From Mycobacterium sp. (GTDB lineage: Bacteria; Actinomycetota; Actinomycetes; Mycobacteriales; Mycobacteriaceae), in assembly GCA_023264735.1 (NCBI GenBank), contig JAHFVD010000024.1, positions 1 to 61,369 of the forward strand: a stretch of 61,369 bases of DNA, given 5' to 3'. The notes below the pieces were generated by a model. It saw only the letters and a list, made by a program, of their open reading frames with translations. It did no database searches and was not told where the DNA came from. This document shows, piece after piece, positions 35,505-44,527 of the stretch (positions are counted from its first letter, which is position 1; each line of letters begins with the position of its first letter). A program made the position numbers and the translations under genes.

Positions 35505-38500
35505 GTGAACTGGTTCACCGGGCCGCCGAGCTGGTCGGAGATGGAGCGGGTGCTCAATGGCAAGCCCCGCCGGTCGGGCTTGTCGCTCGGGGAGCCGCAC
35601 GCCGACGGCGGGGACAGCCCGGCCTGGTCACGCCATCGGGAACCGTACGAGCCGCCTCGTGGGCGCCCGCTGCGCTCGGCCGTGCCCTACGCCGAACTGC
35701 ATGCGCATTCGGCCTACAGCTTCCTCGACGGAGCCAGCACGCCGGAGGAACTCGTCGAGGAGGCCTCGCGGTTGGACCTGCGGGCCATCGCGCTGACCGA
35801 TCACGACGGCCTCTACGGCGTGGTGCGCTTCGCCGAGGCGGCCAAGGAACTCGACATGCGCACCGTCTTCGGCGCCGAACTGTCGCTGAGCAATACCGCC
35901 CGCACCGAGCTGCCCGATCCGCCCGGTCCGCACCTACTGGTGCTTGCGCGCGGCCCGGAAGGCTATCGCCGGCTGTCTCGCCAGTTGTCCGCCGCGCATC
36001 TGGCCGGCGGCGAGAAGGGCAAGCCCCGCTACGACTACGACTCGCTCACCGAGGCCGCTGGCGGGCATTGGCACATCCTCACCGGATGCCGTAAAGGTCA
36101 TGTCCGGCAGGCTCTTTCCGACGGCGGTCCGCAGGCGGCCGAAGCGGCACTGGCTGATCTGGTTGACCGTTTCGGCCAGGACCGGGTCAGCATCGAACTC
36201 ACCTGCCACGGTGATCCGCTCGACGACGAGCGCAACGCCGCGCTGGCGGCGCTGGCGCCGCGGTTCGGGGTCGGCGTCGTCGCCACCACCGGCGCACATT
36301 TCGCCGAGCCGAGCCGCGGGCGGCTGGCCATGGCCATGGGGGCGATCCGGGCGCGCCAGTCGCTGGACGAAGCGGCCGGCTGGCTGGCCCCGCTCGGCGG
36401 CTCGCACCTGCGTTCCGGTGACGAGATGGCGATGATGTTCGCACGCCATCCCGAAGCCGTCAGCGCCGCAGCCGATCTCGGTGAGCAGTGTGCCTTCGGG
36501 CTGGCGCTGATCGCGCCGCAGCTGCCACCGTTCGACGTGCCCGATGGGCATACCGAGGACAGCTGGTTGCGTGAGCTGGTGATGGTCGGAGCCGCCGGGC
36601 GCTACGGGCCGCGTGCCGGCGCGCCGGAGGCCTACGCCCAGATCGAGCGTGAACTCGGCATCATCGCCGCGCTGAAGTTCCCGGGGTATTTCCTGGTGGT
36701 CCACGACATCACCCGGTTCTGCCGGGAGAACGACATCCTGTGTCAGGGAAGGGGATCGGCGGCCAATTCCGCGGTCTGCTACGCGCTGGGCGTCACCGCC
36801 GTCGACCCGATCGCCAACGAACTGCTCTTCGAACGATTCCTGTCACCGGCCCGCGACGGGCCGCCCGATATCGATATCGACATCGAATCGGACCTTCGGG
36901 AAAAGGCCATCCAGTACGTCTACGACCGCTATGGCCGCGACTACGCCGCGCAGGTTGCCAACGTCATCACCTATCGGGGCAAAAGCGCGGTGCGCGACAT
37001 GGCTCGTGCGCTCGGCTTCTCCCAGGGGCAGCAGGACGCGTGGAGCAAGCAGATCAGCCACTGGCATTCCGGGGCCGATTCGCCGGACGTCGAGGGCATC
37101 CCCGCGCCGGTGGTCGACCTGGCGACCCAGATCAAGAACCTGCCGCGGCACATGGGTATCCACTCCGGCGGCATGGTGATCTGCGACCGTCCGATCGCCG
37201 ACGTGTGCCCGGTGGAGTGGGCGCGCATGGAGAACCGCAGTGTGCTGCAGTGGGACAAAGACGATTGTGCGGCAATCGGTTTGGTGAAATTCGATATGCT
37301 CGGCCTCGGTATGCTCTCGGCGCTGCACTACGTCATCGACCTGGTGGCCGAGCACAAGGGCATCGAGGTCGACCTGGCTCAGCTGGATCTCACCGAACCG
37401 GCGGTCTACGAGATGCTGCAGAAGGCTGACTCCGTCGGGGTGTTCCAGGTGGAGTCGCGAGCCCAGATGGCCACCCTGCCACGGCTGAAGCCGCGGGTGT
37501 TCTATGACCTGGTGGTGGAGGTGGCGCTGATCCGCCCCGGGCCCATCCAGGGCGGCTCGGTGCATCCTTACATCAAGCGGCGCAACGGACTGGAACCCGT
37601 CACCTATGACCATCCGTCGATGGAACCCGCGTTGCGAAAGACGTTGGGGGTGCCGCTGTTCCAGGAACAACTCATGCAGCTGGCGGTGGACTGCGCTGGC
37701 TTCTCGGCCGCTGAGGCCGACCAGCTGCGCCGGGCCATGGGGTCCAAGCGCTCCACCGAGAAGATGCGACGGCTGCGTGACCGGTTCTACGCCGGGATGG
37801 CCCAGCGGCACGGTATCACCGGCGAGATCGCCGAACGGATCTACGAGAAGCTGGAAGCCTTCGCCAATTTCGGCTTCCCGGAGAGTCATTCGCTGAGCTT
37901 CGCCTCGCTGGTGTACTACTCCTCGTGGTTCAAGCTGCACCATCCGGCGGCGTTCTGCGCCGCGCTGCTGCGCGCCCAGCCGATGGGGTTCTACTCGCCG
38001 CAGTCGCTGGTCGCCGACGCCCGCCGGCACGGCGTCGAGGTGCGCGGGCCCGATGTCAACGCCAGCCTGGCGTATCCCACGTTGGAGAACTCCGGACTGG
38101 ATGTGCGGCTGGGGCTGGGCGCCGTGCGTCATATCGGTGACGAGCTGGCCCAGCGCATCGTCGACGAGCGTGACGCGAAAGGCCCGTACGCCTCACTACT
38201 GGATTTGACTGGGCGGGTGCAGCTTTCGGTTCCGCAGACCGAGGCGCTGGCCACCGCGGGGGCGCTGGGCTGCTTTTCGATCACCCGCCGGGAGGGGCTG
38301 TGGGCGGCCGGTGCGGCGGCAACTGCGCGCCCTGACCGATTACCCGGTGTCGGCTCGTCGTCGCATGTGCCTGCCCTGCCCGGCATGACCGAGGTGGAGT
38401 TGGCCGCCGCTGACGTGTGGGCCACCGGGATCTCGCCGGACAGCTATCCGACCCAGTTCCTGCGGGAAGACCTCGACGCGATGGGCGTGGTCCCGGCCGA

Positions 38501-38798
38501 CCGGCTGCTGGAGGTACCCGACGGCAGCCGGGTGCTGATCGCCGGTGCGGTGACCCATCGGCAGCGGCCGGCCACCGCGCAAGGGGTGACGTTCATGAAC
38601 ATCGAGGACGAGACCGGCATGGTCAACGTGCTGTGCACGCCGGGGGTGTGGACCCGGCATCGCAAATTGGCCCAGACCGCCTCGGCGCTGCTGATCCGCG
38701 GCCAGGTGCAAAACGCCACGGGGGCAGTGACGGTGGTGGCCGAGCGGATGGGCCGCATCACCTTGAGGGTGAGTTCCCGCTCTAGGGACTTCCGCTGA
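35505..38798 (+). CDS. dnaE2: DnaE2, error-prone C-family DNA polymerase
   Basis: A 1097-residue replicative-type polymerase used for damage-induced mutagenesis. The N-terminal PHP domain is YAELHAHSAYSFLDGAS (about 62-78). The palm has PDIDIDIESDLR with catalytic aspartates, and RPGPIQGGSVHPYIKRR. A tandem helix-hairpin-helix region and a C-terminal OB fold (about 985-1080) follow. It works with ImuA'/ImuB; in M. tuberculosis this mutasome generates resistance mutations. The GTG at 35505 fits the opening MNWFTGPPSWSEMERVL. A nearby ATG at 35501 is in another frame. Confidence 0.96.
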   Translation: MNWFTGPPSWSEMERVLNGKPRRSGLSLGEPHADGGDSPAWSRHREPYEPPRGRPLRSAVPYAELHAHSAYSFLDGASTPEELVEEASRLDLRAIALTDHDGLYGVVRFAEAAKELDMRTVFGAELSLSNTARTELPDPPGPHLLVLARGPEGYRRLSRQLSAAHLAGGEKGKPRYDYDSLTEAAGGHWHILTGCRKGHVRQALSDGGPQAAEAALADLVDRFGQDRVSIELTCHGDPLDDERNAALAALAPRFGVGVVATTGAHFAEPSRGRLAMAMGAIRARQSLDEAAGWLAPLGGSHLRSGDEMAMMFARHPEAVSAAADLGEQCAFGLALIAPQLPPFDVPDGHTEDSWLRELVMVGAAGRYGPRAGAPEAYAQIERELGIIAALKFPGYFLVVHDITRFCRENDILCQGRGSAANSAVCYALGVTAVDPIANELLFERFLSPARDGPPDIDIDIESDLREKAIQYVYDRYGRDYAAQVANVITYRGKSAVRDMARALGFSQGQQDAWSKQISHWHSGADSPDVEGIPAPVVDLATQIKNLPRHMGIHSGGMVICDRPIADVCPVEWARMENRSVLQWDKDDCAAIGLVKFDMLGLGMLSALHYVIDLVAEHKGIEVDLAQLDLTEPAVYEMLQKADSVGVFQVESRAQMATLPRLKPRVFYDLVVEVALIRPGPIQGGSVHPYIKRRNGLEPVTYDHPSMEPALRKTLGVPLFQEQLMQLAVDCAGFSAAEADQLRRAMGSKRSTEKMRRLRDRFYAGMAQRHGITGEIAERIYEKLEAFANFGFPESHSLSFASLVYYSSWFKLHHPAAFCAALLRAQPMGFYSPQSLVADARRHGVEVRGPDVNASLAYPTLENSGLDVRLGLGAVRHIGDELAQRIVDERDAKGPYASLLDLTGRVQLSVPQTEALATAGALGCFSITRREGLWAAGAAATARPDRLPGVGSSSHVPALPGMTEVELAAADVWATGISPDSYPTQFLREDLDAMGVVPADRLLEVPDGSRVLIAGAVTHRQRPATAQGVTFMNIEDETGMVNVLCTPGVWTRHRKLAQTASALLIRGQVQNATGAVTVVAERMGRITLRVSSRSRDFR

Positions 38799-38815
38799 GC
38801 CGAGCGGAACTCGAG

Positions 38816-40111
38816 CTAGTCCTTTTCGTCGTCTTTGGGGAGCAGGCGTTCTGGGTGGTGGTAGGTGTTCGTGCCGCCGATGAGCGGAACATCCTGCGGC
38901 GGTGACCATTCGGTGTGGCCGTCGGCGAGTTGACGGGTTGTCCAGCCGTCGTTTTCGACCAAGAGGTTGTCGCATTTGCAGGCCAGCGTGAGGTCGTCGA
39001 TGTCGGTACTGCCGCCGTGTTTCCAGTCCTTGGCCGCGTGGTGGACTTGACTGTTGTAGCCGTTGACGGTGCAGCCTGGCGCGGTGCAGCCACGGTATTT
39101 GGCCAACAACATGATTCGTTGGTCTGCGGAGGCCAGTCGCTTGCTGCGGCCGAGCCACAGCGAATGCCCGGTGACGCCGTCGAACACCGCCAGATAGTGG
39201 TTGGCGGGGGTGGCCATCCGGATCAGGTCGGTGATCGGGATCAAGGTCCCGCCCGCGGTCACGGCGTGTCCGGCGCCGGCCTGAAGGTCCTGCAATGTCG
39301 TCGACACGATCACGGTGACCGGAAGGCCATTGTGCTGGCCAAGTTTGGGATCTCCCAGCCGGCCGCGAACCAATTCCGCCAACGCATCGTGCTGGCGCTG
39401 CGCATGGCTACGTAGGTCGGGTTCGTCACCGTCGGGTTTGGGTGCGGCGAATTTCGCCATCCACGCATCCAGCATCGCCCGCAGCTCCGGATTGGCCACC
39501 AACTTCCCGACACTCATGCCGTCGGCGCGTTGACCGCCGCACCACAGGAAGCCACGCTTACGGGCCCGGTCTTCCTCGGAGTACTTGCCGTCGGGGTTGA
39601 GGTGGGTGGCCAGTCGGTCGGCCACCTTCTCCAGCTGATCGGGCCGCAGGTTCTGGGCATGGTGGGCCAGCGTCTGCTCGGCCTTCTCGATCTCGACCGG
39701 CCCGACATGATCGGGCAGCTCGCGGAAGAACTTCTGAATCACCCGCACATGCTCGCCATCGAGCGCACCGGCCTCCCACGCCTTGCCGGTCGCCGGCAGG
39801 AGCGGGGGCAGCTGCTCGCCGGTCAACGTGGTGCGCGCCGTGAGATGCTCGGCGTCACGCATCCGACGTTTGGCCGCAGGCCGGCTGATCCGTAGGACAT
39901 CAGCCAACACGATCGGGATCGGCGGGCAGCCTTGGTAGCGCTCCAGGCAGGAGATCTGCTCATGGGAGATCGCGACCTGACGGCGTACCGCGGTCTCCAG
40001 CCGCTCGATGACAGCGAACCGCTCCGGAGCAGGCAGCTCCTCGATATCGGCGGCACCTACGAGTTCGACCGCAGCATCAAGCGCGTCCAGCGCCGCCATG
40101 ATCGAACTCAT
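38816..40111 (-). CDS. HNH endonuclease-domain protein of the 13E12/DUF222 family
   Basis: A 431-residue protein with the N-terminal DUF222 region (about 1-300, helical, includes ISCLERYQGCPPIPIVLADV) and a C-terminal HNH domain. The HNH core is CTAPGCTVNGYNSQVHHAAKDW followed by LTLACKCDNLLVEN, with paired cysteines and the catalytic His-His. The family is repeated in mycobacterial genomes (REP13E12), and its role is unknown. The ATG at 40111 is preferred; TAGTGT ends 7 bases before it, suggesting a leaderless start. It is convergent with dnaE2. Confidence 0.85.
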   Translation of the reverse strand: MSSIMAALDALDAAVELVGAADIEELPAPERFAVIERLETAVRRQVAISHEQISCLERYQGCPPIPIVLADVLRISRPAAKRRMRDAEHLTARTTLTGEQLPPLLPATGKAWEAGALDGEHVRVIQKFFRELPDHVGPVEIEKAEQTLAHHAQNLRPDQLEKVADRLATHLNPDGKYSEEDRARKRGFLWCGGQRADGMSVGKLVANPELRAMLDAWMAKFAAPKPDGDEPDLRSHAQRQHDALAELVRGRLGDPKLGQHNGLPVTVIVSTTLQDLQAGAGHAVTAGGTLIPITDLIRMATPANHYLAVFDGVTGHSLWLGRSKRLASADQRIMLLAKYRGCTAPGCTVNGYNSQVHHAAKDWKHGGSTDIDDLTLACKCDNLLVENDGWTTRQLADGHTEWSPPQDVPLIGGTNTYHHPERLLPKDDEKD

Positions 40112-40228
40112 ACGTCGAACACTAGTGTGGCCCACCGACAAGAAATGGCTGCAGGACCAACCTGTGGATGAACCCGAAACTGTGGAAAACCCTGAGCTGC
40201 TTCGCGGTTGAGCTGCGCGGCAGGGGCC

Positions 40229-41380
40229 TTATTTGGCGAAGACGATCGGCAACGTCAGTGGCCCGCGGATAGCTGGCGTGTCCCGCCAGGTCGGTTCGCC
40301 ACAGAGCATCGGCGCACGAGCGAGGATGTGCTGCAGGGCGGTGACGATCTCGAGGCGGGCAAGCGCCGCACCCAGGCAATAGTGCGCGCCATAGCCGAAT
40401 GACAGTGGAGCGGGACCAGCGCGACCGGGACGAAAGTCGTTGGGCTGATGGAAGACTGCGGGATCGCGGTTCGCGGCAGCCAGCACCACTAACACGGGAT
40501 CGCCGGCGCGAACGGTGACGTCGTCGATCATCTGCTGGGTGGTGGCGGTACGACCCACAGCCTGGACGGGACCATCGAGACGGAGCAGCTCGGTGGCCAG
40601 CTTGTCGTCGACGGGTGTCGTTTGCCCATCCAGATCCCGAATCATGGCCGAGCCCAGCAAGTTAGCCGTTGTCTCGTGTCCTGCGACGGCGATGAGGACG
40701 GCGATGGTGACTACGTCATCGAGTTCGAGGTCGGTGGCCGCTCCGATGAAACTGAGCAGGTCGTCCTGAGGGTGTGTGCGCCGGTCGGCGGCGAGTGGCA
40801 GCAGTTCGGTCAGCAGGGTGGCGAACGCGGAGGTCCCCGCCTCGACGGTGTCGGGGTCGGCGAAGTCGCCGAGCATCCGGGCGATGGCCGGCGACTCCTC
40901 ACGCAGCAGCCGGGCGGTGTCCACGTCGAGACCCAGCCAAGCCGCGGCTACCGCGATCGGCAAGGGCAGTGCGATATCGGCCATAAAATCGAACTCCACG
41001 CCAGCTACGGCGTGGTCAATGGTCGCCGAGGCGAGTTCCTCGACGCCTGCGGCGAGGCCGGTGATGAACGACCGCGTGAAGACGTCGCGCACCGCGTTGC
41101 GCAATCGTAGATGGTCGGGGCCGTCAGTCGTCAACATGTTGCGGCGCAGGATGTCTGCACCCAGTAGTCGGAACGCGGCCGGGGCATTCAGGTTCGCCAG
41201 CGGGTTACTGGTCCAACTGCTGCCGCTCAGGATCTGCTGGGCGGGGTGGTAACCGACAACCAGCCACGCTTCGGCGACCTCGTCCCAGACCACGGCACCC
41301 TCGCGGCGCCGGCTTTCGTAGTACGGGTAGGGATCGGCGGCGTCCCATGGCAGCCGCGGCGCTGTCTCAGAGCTGGTCAT
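40229..41380 (-). CDS. cytochrome P450
   Basis: A 383-residue soluble bacterial P450. The I-helix oxygen-binding motif is AGHETTANL, the K-helix ExxR is ELLR, and the haem-binding loop is FGYGAHYCLGAALARLE with the Cys ligand. The N-terminus is short, consistent with a class I enzyme needing a separate ferredoxin, and none is encoded nearby. Substrate is unknown. The ATG at 41380 lies inside the end of the ABC1-kinase gene (14-bp overlap), so the two are translationally coupled. Confidence 0.93.
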   Translation of the reverse strand: MTSSETAPRLPWDAADPYPYYESRRREGAVVWDEVAEAWLVVGYHPAQQILSGSSWTSNPLANLNAPAAFRLLGADILRRNMLTTDGPDHLRLRNAVRDVFTRSFITGLAAGVEELASATIDHAVAGVEFDFMADIALPLPIAVAAAWLGLDVDTARLLREESPAIARMLGDFADPDTVEAGTSAFATLLTELLPLAADRRTHPQDDLLSFIGAATDLELDDVVTIAVLIAVAGHETTANLLGSAMIRDLDGQTTPVDDKLATELLRLDGPVQAVGRTATTQQMIDDVTVRAGDPVLVVLAAANRDPAVFHQPNDFRPGRAGPAPLSFGYGAHYCLGAALARLEIVTALQHILARAPMLCGEPTWRDTPAIRGPLTLPIVFAK

Positions 41381-42776
41381 GATGATCCAAAGCTCCCGGC
41401 AGACCGCGCTCGCGAACCCACGCGTGGTGCAGCTTGCCCAGCTCGGTGATGGGTTCGGCGATACCGTCCATGTCGTCGGCACTTGCCCTGGCGTACACCG
41501 TCGCATTTAGCCCCGCGCAGATGTGGCCGATGGCGAGCTGTACCCGTGAACCAAAGGCCTGCTCTTTGGGGACGGTCATGCGGGCCAGCAGATGGTCGGA
41601 ATCTCGGATGTCGAGCAGTCCGCTGAGGGTGCGTGCGGTGGTGTCGGGGGTGTAGGTTGCCGGTTGCTTGTTGGCGAGAACCTCGTGGAGCATCGGCGCG
41701 AACCACTCGTATAGCTCCTCTGCGGTGATGTCTGAGTCCTCGGTGAGAAACCCGAGCTGCACCATATGATGGCGAAATTCGTCGATGCGGTCGTCGATCG
41801 CTGCTCTGCTCATAGCTACAAAGTGCCAGCGTGTGTGTTCGGGAATGACTGTGATACAGCCGAAGTCGAGAAATCCGACGGTGCCATCGGGATGGAAACG
41901 ATAATTCCCGGGATGCGGATCAGCGTGGATCAGGTTGGCGTGCCGGTGGTTCCCAAGGCTGAATCGCATGATGACCTCTGCCCAGGTGTTCTTCAGGTCC
42001 TGTTCAGCGTGTTGTGCTGCCGCCCAATCCATCCCGTCGAGGTAGGTCATCGTCAACACGCGGCCGGTCGACATTTCGGGGATAACCTGCGGGATCCGGA
42101 TGAACGGGTGGCTCCGATACAACGCACTGAAGGTCGCGATATTCGCCGCCTCCTGCCGATAGTTCAGCTCCTCGGAAATCCGCTCTGACCACTCCCGGGC
42201 GGTGGTCCGGACGTCGACCTTCATCCCGGACGACGCCATCGCGAAGCGCAGAAACGTTGCCGCCAATTCGGTGTTGGCCAAGTCATCTCGGATCGCCTCG
42301 GCCACACCGGGGTATTGAATCTTGACCACGACGTCGCGGCCGTCGCGCAGGGCGGCCCGATGCACCTGCCCGATCGATGCCGCCGCCATCGCCTCGTCGT
42401 CAAAGGCAGCGAATTGCTCTGCGGCTGAGCCGAGTTCGGCACCCAAGATTTGACGCACCAAAGCGGGGTCCATCGGCGGAACGTCAGCTTGCAACCGCGT
42501 CATCGCCTTCTGATACGGCGCAAAGCCACCACTGCCCATGGAGCTGGTGTCAATCAGCGACATCGCTTGGCCCAGCTTCATCAGCACGCCCTTGGAGTGG
42601 CCGAGCAGCTCGGCATAGTGCTCGGCGGTGCGCTCGTGGAATCTCTCGACGGCGCCGTCATCGCCCGCCTTCTCCCGAAGCCCGGCCACGATTCGTCCGC
42701 CGGCCGCCCTGGCGGTGAATCCCGCCAGCGGCATCGTCCGTTTGAGCCGGCCGCGCGTGATGTCGAAATTCGGCAT
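41367..42776 (-). CDS. ABC1/AarF/UbiB-family atypical kinase
   Basis: A 469-residue ABC1-family protein. The KxGQ motif is at 67-70 (VLMKLGQAMS). The Ala-rich nucleotide loop AAAS is within EAMAAASIGQVHRAAL, the Lys-containing strand is DVVVKIQYPGV, and the catalytic segment HADPHPGNY (about 283-291) precedes GFLDFG. UbiB/COQ8 relatives use ATP to help quinone or isoprenoid-lipid biosynthesis. Its overlap with a P450 gene suggests a shared hydrophobic substrate (inference). The ATG at 42776 faces the divergent TetR gene. Confidence 0.9.
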   Translation of the reverse strand: MPNFDITRGRLKRTMPLAGFTARAAGGRIVAGLREKAGDDGAVERFHERTAEHYAELLGHSKGVLMKLGQAMSLIDTSSMGSGGFAPYQKAMTRLQADVPPMDPALVRQILGAELGSAAEQFAAFDDEAMAAASIGQVHRAALRDGRDVVVKIQYPGVAEAIRDDLANTELAATFLRFAMASSGMKVDVRTTAREWSERISEELNYRQEAANIATFSALYRSHPFIRIPQVIPEMSTGRVLTMTYLDGMDWAAAQHAEQDLKNTWAEVIMRFSLGNHRHANLIHADPHPGNYRFHPDGTVGFLDFGCITVIPEHTRWHFVAMSRAAIDDRIDEFRHHMVQLGFLTEDSDITAEELYEWFAPMLHEVLANKQPATYTPDTTARTLSGLLDIRDSDHLLARMTVPKEQAFGSRVQLAIGHICAGLNATVYARASADDMDGIAEPITELGKLHHAWVRERGLPGALDHHDQL

Positions 42777-42826
42777 CGCGTCCTCTCGTCACACCGAGCG
42801 TAGTAAAGTGATATCTGGTTCAAGGT

Positions 42827-42838
42827 AAGTGATCACTT
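42827..42838. promoter_or_regulatory. AAGTGATCACTT palindrome, TetR operator candidate
   Basis: A perfect 12-bp palindrome 11 bp before the tetR ATG. The half-site AAGTGAT also occurs 21 bp to the left (42806-42812), inside the 73-bp divergent gap. The spacing fits two TetR dimer positions controlling both the regulator and the ABC1-P450 operon. Confidence 0.7.
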
Positions 42839-42849
42839 GGGAGAGGTCA

Positions 42850-43449
42850 ATGGTAGCCGCGACATCCACCCGCGAACGGCTGGTCAACGAGGCGATGCGC
42901 CTATTCAGCGCCAAAGGCTATGAGGCGACCAGTGTCTCGCAGATCGAAGCGGCCGCCGGACTGGCGGCCGGATCCGGAGCGCTCTATCACCACTTCAAAT
43001 CGAAGGAAGCGCTGCTCGACGCCGGCATCGACCGCCAGTTGGACCGCCGTCGAGCCATGCGTGACATCCGCGCGCTCTTCGCCGGCCTCGGCGATCTGCA
43101 GGCCGAGCTCACTGTCCTCGGTCGCTACCTACTCGGCGTCATCGATGAAGAGATCGAGCTGTTGCAGATCGCGGCCCGGACTCCTGCTGGCCGGTCGGAC
43201 CGGCTGGACACCGCCTACGCGGCGCTCATCGACGGACTCAACGTCGAACTGGGGGAGTGGATCGCGGCGTGGGCACCCACCATCGATGAGCAGGACCGCG
43301 ATGTCGTGACCGCGCTCGCCATCAACGCATTGCTCGGCGCGCGGTTGGCCACCAGCCTCTTCTACCAATCCGCGCCTCGAATACCGGACGACCGCTACCT
43401 GATTGAGTGGACCGCGCAGGTGGCAAACCGAATTCAGGCGCAGAGCTGA
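42850..43449 (+). CDS. TetR/AcrR family regulator divergent from ABC1-P450 operon
   Basis: A 199-residue repressor. The N-terminal HTH is TSVSQIEAAAGLAAGSGALY-like, followed by HHFKSKEALLDAG (about residues 28-58). A ligand-binding domain follows. The ATG at 42850 has GGGAGAGG just upstream; the earlier GTG at 42829 would overlap the palindromic operator. The genomic arrangement suggests control of the ABC1-kinase/P450 pair. It ends 1 bp before the stop of the convergent PPOX gene. Confidence 0.88.
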   Translation: MVAATSTRERLVNEAMRLFSAKGYEATSVSQIEAAAGLAAGSGALYHHFKSKEALLDAGIDRQLDRRRAMRDIRALFAGLGDLQAELTVLGRYLLGVIDEEIELLQIAARTPAGRSDRLDTAYAALIDGLNVELGEWIAAWAPTIDEQDRDVVTALAINALLGARLATSLFYQSAPRIPDDRYLIEWTAQVANRIQAQS

Positions 43450-43860
43450 TCACTCGGTCGGCGTCGTCCACACCTTGTCGATGCTGATCCGCAGCCGCAG
43501 GTGGTATCCGGCCATCGCCTCGGTCAGGCCGAATTGATCTGACAGAGCGCCATATTTGGCCCAATACGGCGCATCGTCGCGAGGATCGGCGTCCTCGCTG
43601 TCGACGGTGGCGGTCCCACCGACGACGACGATGCCCCCGCCGTTGCTGTCGGAGTCCAGGTTCAGGCTGACGCGGGGATGAGACCTGATGTGGCGCACCT
43701 TGGCGGAGTTCGGCTCGGTATAGATCACGATGTCGGTGCCGTCGAGAAAGAACCACACCAATTTGGGCACCGGCTGACCGGATTTCGCGACCGTGGTCAG
43801 CCACCCGTAGTCGTCACCGGTGAGCCGATCAACTACCTCTTGACTCAGTTCAATTGCCAT
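43450..43860 (-). CDS. PPOX-class flavin/F420-dependent oxidase (Rv3369-like)
   Basis: A 136-residue split-barrel protein of the pyridoxamine-5'-phosphate-oxidase-like superfamily. It opens MAIELSQEVVDRLTGDDYGW, with the cofactor-binding strand KLVWFFLDGTDIVIYTEP and the RHIRSHPRVSLNLD segment typical of mycobacterial F420- or FMN-binding members. Matched by context to Rv3369, it is divergent from the nitroreductase gene with a 23-bp gap, as in M. tuberculosis. The exact cofactor and substrate are unknown. Confidence 0.85.
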   Translation of the reverse strand: MAIELSQEVVDRLTGDDYGWLTTVAKSGQPVPKLVWFFLDGTDIVIYTEPNSAKVRHIRSHPRVSLNLDSDSNGGGIVVVGGTATVDSEDADPRDDAPYWAKYGALSDQFGLTEAMAGYHLRLRISIDKVWTTPTE

Positions 43861-43883
43861 AAGTGCGAATGTAGTCTCAGGCC

Positions 43884-44525
43884 ATGACACTGCCTCTGAG
43901 CGTTGATGAACTCCTGACCTCCACCCGATCGGTGCGCAAGCGGCTCGACTTCGACCGCCCGGTGCCGCGCGACGTGCTGATGGAGTGTCTGGATCTCGCG
44001 CTGCAGGCGCCCACCGGATCCAATGCCCAAGGCTGGCAGTTCTTGTTCGTCGAAGACCCCGCCAAGAAGAAGGCGCTGGCCGATATCTACCGGGCCACCG
44101 GCACGCCTTACCTCGACATGCCCGCGCCGGTGCGCGGCGATATGCGCGATGCTCAGATGGATTCGGTGCTGAGCTCGGCCAAGTACCTCAACGCGAACCT
44201 CGAGAAAGCTCCGGTGTTCCTGATCCCGTGCCTGGAGGGCCGGCCCGACGGCGCCCCCGCCGGCATGCAGGCGTCCTACTGGGGATCGCTGATTCCCGCC
44301 GTCTGGAGTTTCATGCTCGCCTTACGTTCGCGCGGACTGGGCTCGGCGTACACGACGCTGCATCTGATCGGGGACGGCGAGAAGCAGGCCGCCGAAATCC
44401 TCGGCATCCCCTTCGAGCAGTACACCCAGGGTGGCCTGTGGCCGATCGCCTACACCAAGGGCACCGACTTCAAGCCCGCCAAGCGCTTGCCGGTCGAGCA
44501 GCTCACCCACTGGGACACCTGGTAG
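43884..44525 (+). CDS. nitroreductase family protein (Rv3368c-like)
   Basis: A 213-residue FMN-dependent nitroreductase. The N-terminal FMN phosphate contact is STRSVRKRLDFDRPV, APTGSNAQGWQF is the second FMN-binding stretch, and GLGSAYTTLHLIG lies in the C-terminal half. The cytoplasmic enzyme reduces nitro compounds, quinones or enones using NAD(P)H. The ATG at 43884 starts in the 23-bp divergent gap shared with the PPOX gene. It ends 2 bp before the convergent trmL stop. Confidence 0.92.
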   Translation: MTLPLSVDELLTSTRSVRKRLDFDRPVPRDVLMECLDLALQAPTGSNAQGWQFLFVEDPAKKKALADIYRATGTPYLDMPAPVRGDMRDAQMDSVLSSAKYLNANLEKAPVFLIPCLEGRPDGAPAGMQASYWGSLIPAVWSFMLALRSRGLGSAYTTLHLIGDGEKQAAEILGIPFEQYTQGGLWPIAYTKGTDFKPAKRLPVEQLTHWDTW

Positions 44526-44527
44526 GG

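Noticed and set aside
35501..36094. An ATG-started frame beginning 4 bases before dnaE2
   Set aside because: The frame encodes an Arg-rich shadow; the DnaE2 opening with conserved residues starts at the GTG in the next frame.
40142..40228. Gap between the HNH and P450 genes as an insertion or attachment site
   Set aside because: Only 87 bp, with no inverted or direct repeats and no integrase nearby; it is simply a promoter-sized gap.
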